Origin: Candidatus Rifleibacteriota bacterium | GTDB taxonomy: Bacteria; Riflebacteria; Ozemobacteria; Ozemobacterales; Ozemobacteraceae | Assembly: GCA_029560455.1 (NCBI GenBank) | Contig: JAKQKW010000196.1 | Coordinates: forward strand, 1 to 6,989 | DNA length: 6,989 nucleotides | Direction of reading: 5' to 3' | In this document: piece by piece, positions 5,130 through 6,989 of the stretch | Position numbering within the stretch: position 1 is the first letter of the stretch | How the letters are laid out: each line of letters begins with the position of its first letter | Made by a program: the position numbers and the translations under genes | The notes under the pieces: model-generated | Database searches by the model: none | What the model saw: only the letters and a program-made list of their open reading frames with translations | Told to the model about the DNA's origin: nothing

Positions 5130-6989
5130 TCAGCTGGTTTTATCTATTGAAGCGGTATTGCCAGCCTGGTCTCTTATGGTCAGTTTTATTTTATGAGGTT
5201 TTGGAGTTGTCGGCCGGGCAACATAAACTTCGGCCTTATCCGGGTCAGAATAGACTTCGACTGCTTTGCCGTTTATATGGGCCGATGCGCTCAGGTAATC
5301 GACACCTTTGCCAATGTCTGACACCCTGAATACATAGCACCTGCCGAGATGATAATCAGTGGTCTGCCCGGAATATTTGAGTTCCGGCAGAACAAGGTCT
5401 TCAAGAATCACAAAGCGGCCGCCGGTACGGCTGGTAAAGGTAAGTGTCCTGCCTTCGACCTTTTCGCCATTGTGCCAGTAGCTGCCTGGGCCACTGACGC
5501 CGTAAACACCGAGTTTTTTGATATCGCCGGAAAAACCTTCAGGCGTGATACTCAATCTGGCTTCATCATTGAAAACCACATCATCAGGGGAAAAATGCCA
5601 GACCGGGCTGTAAGCTTTGAGATAGCCCCTTCTGGCGTTGCCGCCCGCTGCCGGTGCCAGATCGACCCGGCGCATAGTTGCAAAAACGGGAAAATTAAGA
5701 CTGCCTTCAGAAAAAACCACGGTGCCGCCGTCTTCCTGTGCAACTTTGCCACCGCCGGTTGCGATGAAAGCGGTTTCAGGCAGAATTCTGCGTTCCTGCA
5801 GCCAGGCCCCCCTTTCCCATCTTTTTTCTTTCGGGAAGGCAATTTCTGCGTGGCCGCCACTTAAAATGCAATTCAGTTCGACGCTTTTGCCATCGGCGTC
5901 ATTAACAGCGACTTTGCCAAACAACGGGCTGGCTGATTTTTTGCTTTGGCTGACACCGGTTGCTTCACCGACTGCAATAAGGCTGAAAGTTGTTTGAACG
6001 GTCTGCACAAATCTGAATGGCTCAAGTTCTGCAATGGTAAAAGTTCGCGAAAAATCTGCCGGTTGGTTCAAAATCTGACCTTCAAGAACAATGCTGTTGC
6101 CACCGAAATCGGTCGCCTGAACCCAGAATTCAAGTCGACGGTCGGCAAACAGTTCATCGGTAATGCAGCCACTCCATGGCGGGAACATGACAGCGAAGGG
6201 CAACGTATCGAAGGGCCATTTAAAAAGGTTATAAACGTAGCCGGTGTTCTTCTCGTTGCATTTGAAAAAGTCATAAACCCATGGGCACTGACGATTATTA
6301 TCATAGCTGTACTGATGAAAAACTCTTTCAAGCCGAACCCCGCCATTACAACAGAAGGTGACTCTTTCAACCCCATACCGGTTGCCAGCGCCGTTGGTAT
6401 CAGAAATGCCAAGCTGCATGCCGGTTCGGCCCGAGACGCCCGGGGTTTCCGGCAGAGTCCAGCCGCCCTTTCCCTTCGCTTTCAGAGAGTATTTCGCAGG
6501 CAGAAAGCTGCCGTTGATAACCGCGTTGTGTGCCAAGGGCTCAAGATAGAGTGAATGGAAAACAGGAAAAATACTGTCGGCCGGGCGAAAACCATATTTT
6601 GCTGGGGCAATCGGATCATCATTGAACCCTCTCATTTCAAAATGCAGGTGCGATGGTCCCATACCGCTTTCGCCGGAAAGGGCGACAATTTGCCCACGCT
6701 TGACCGGAAAGCGGTCGGCCTTGAAAAAGTCGTTGATACCATGGCGCTGCCCCATTTTTTTCAGTTTGCCATCGATATAAGTCTTCAAATCACCCGTAAA
6801 ATCCTGCAGGTGTCCATAGACAACTCTTGTATTCATCTGTGGGTGATCAATGTAGAGTGCATAACCGTAGCCACGAAACTGAACACTGGCGCGGGAAACG
6901 AAGCCATCGGCAATGGCTCTGACCGGAAGACCGTTTTTCTGCTGTGTGCGCAGGTCAATGCCGGCATGAAAGCGCATGCCGCGGAATTC
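5130..6989 (-). CDS. M23-family zinc metallopeptidase with multi-domain beta-rich C-terminus (partial, 5' end off window)
   Basis: The frame is open to the right edge, so the true start and export signal lie outside; 619 residues are visible, numbered here from the edge. Residues about 5-125 are the M23 (LytM-type) endopeptidase core, which cuts peptide cross-links in peptidoglycan. The metal and catalytic residues are all present: HAGID (His8, Asp12), YGHL (His60) and HLH (His114, His116), with the SGESGMG turn before the last motif. The stretch between YGHL and the PVKRGQIVALSG strand seems longer than usual by about 20 residues. Residues about 155-305 look like a beta-sandwich that recurs behind M23 domains (VSGRTGMQLG; YGVERV; ATDFGGNSIVL) and hold five cysteines at 213, 214, 235, 244 and 275. 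Residues about 425-530 resemble a ZU5-like or Ig-like domain. Residues about 535-619 are an Ig-like domain (DIGKGVD, INGKAVEV, RDQAGN). The next gene is 160 nt downstream on the same strand. Likely periplasmic or surface cell-wall hydrolase. Confidence 0.92.
   Translation of the reverse strand, partial: EFRGMRFHAGIDLRTQQKNGLPVRAIADGFVSRASVQFRGYGYALYIDHPQMNTRVVYGHLQDFTGDLKTYIDGKLKKMGQRHGINDFFKADRFPVKRGQIVALSGESGMGPSHLHFEMRGFNDDPIAPAKYGFRPADSIFPVFHSLYLEPLAHNAVINGSFLPAKYSLKAKGKGGWTLPETPGVSGRTGMQLGISDTNGAGNRYGVERVTFCCNGGVRLERVFHQYSYDNNRQCPWVYDFFKCNEKNTGYVYNLFKWPFDTLPFAVMFPPWSGCITDELFADRRLEFWVQATDFGGNSIVLEGQILNQPADFSRTFTIAELEPFRFVQTVQTTFSLIAVGEATGVSQSKKSASPLFGKVAVNDADGKSVELNCILSGGHAEIAFPKEKRWERGAWLQERRILPETAFIATGGGKVAQEDGGTVVFSEGSLNFPVFATMRRVDLAPAAGGNARRGYLKAYSPVWHFSPDDVVFNDEARLSITPEGFSGDIKKLGVYGVSGPGSYWHNGEKVEGRTLTFTSRTGGRFVILEDLVLPELKYSGQTTDYHLGRCYVFRVSDIGKGVDYLSASAHINGKAVEVYSDPDKAEVYVARPTTPKPHKIKLTIRDQAGNTASIDKTS

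Noticed and set aside
5349..6554. Plus-strand open frames of up to 202 codons opposite the M23 gene
   Set aside because: The opposite strand encodes a peptidase with complete catalytic motifs; these frames have no recognisable content.
6984..6989. EcoRI site GAATTC at the right edge, suggesting a cloning junction
   Set aside because: The reading frame continues sensibly through it into the M23 motif, and the same hexamer occurs elsewhere in the window.

Overview
The window holds four protein genes, all read leftward on the minus strand. Two are cut by the window edges. All four look like cell-envelope proteins. The organism is almost certainly a Gram-negative (two-membrane) bacterium: one product has the C-terminal signature of an outer-membrane beta-barrel ending in phenylalanine, one is a lipoprotein, one is a secreted FecR-domain protein and one is an M23 peptidoglycan peptidase. 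The standard bacterial code fits, and all three visible stop codons are TGA. G+C is roughly half. Nothing in the sequence fixes the phylum. The large, mostly family-less envelope proteins would suit a poorly sampled lineage, but that is an impression only.

Layout, in the direction of transcription (right to left). At 6989-5130 is an M23 metallopeptidase with all its zinc and catalytic residues, followed by about 490 residues of beta-rich, Ig-like sequence; its start lies off the right edge. At 5129-4970 is a short intergenic region with no convincing terminator. It carries a plausible sigma70-type promoter (TTGACC, 18 nt, extended TATCAA). A perfect 7-bp inverted repeat overlaps both promoter elements, and a 9-bp direct repeat lies just upstream. 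At 4969-3299 is a secreted protein with an N-terminal FecR domain and a long helical C-terminal region. At 3276-1285 is an exported protein with an N-terminal helical region, a Pro/Ala/Glu-rich linker and an outer-membrane beta-barrel. From 1251 to the left edge is a lipoprotein with a polyglycine tether, a possible NTF2-like region, a beta-rich middle and an Ig-like domain that continues off the window.

The last three genes are tightly spaced (22 and 33 nt between the chosen starts and the preceding stops) and probably form one operon driven from about 5030. Together they would give a periplasmic FecR/helical protein, an outer-membrane barrel with a periplasmic helical extension and a lipoprotein with surface-type domains. 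This reads as one envelope assembly of unknown function. The FecR protein is not the usual FecR anti-sigma regulator: it has a cleavable signal peptide, no cytoplasmic domain and no sigma-factor gene beside it. No RNA gene, mobile element or CRISPR array was seen.
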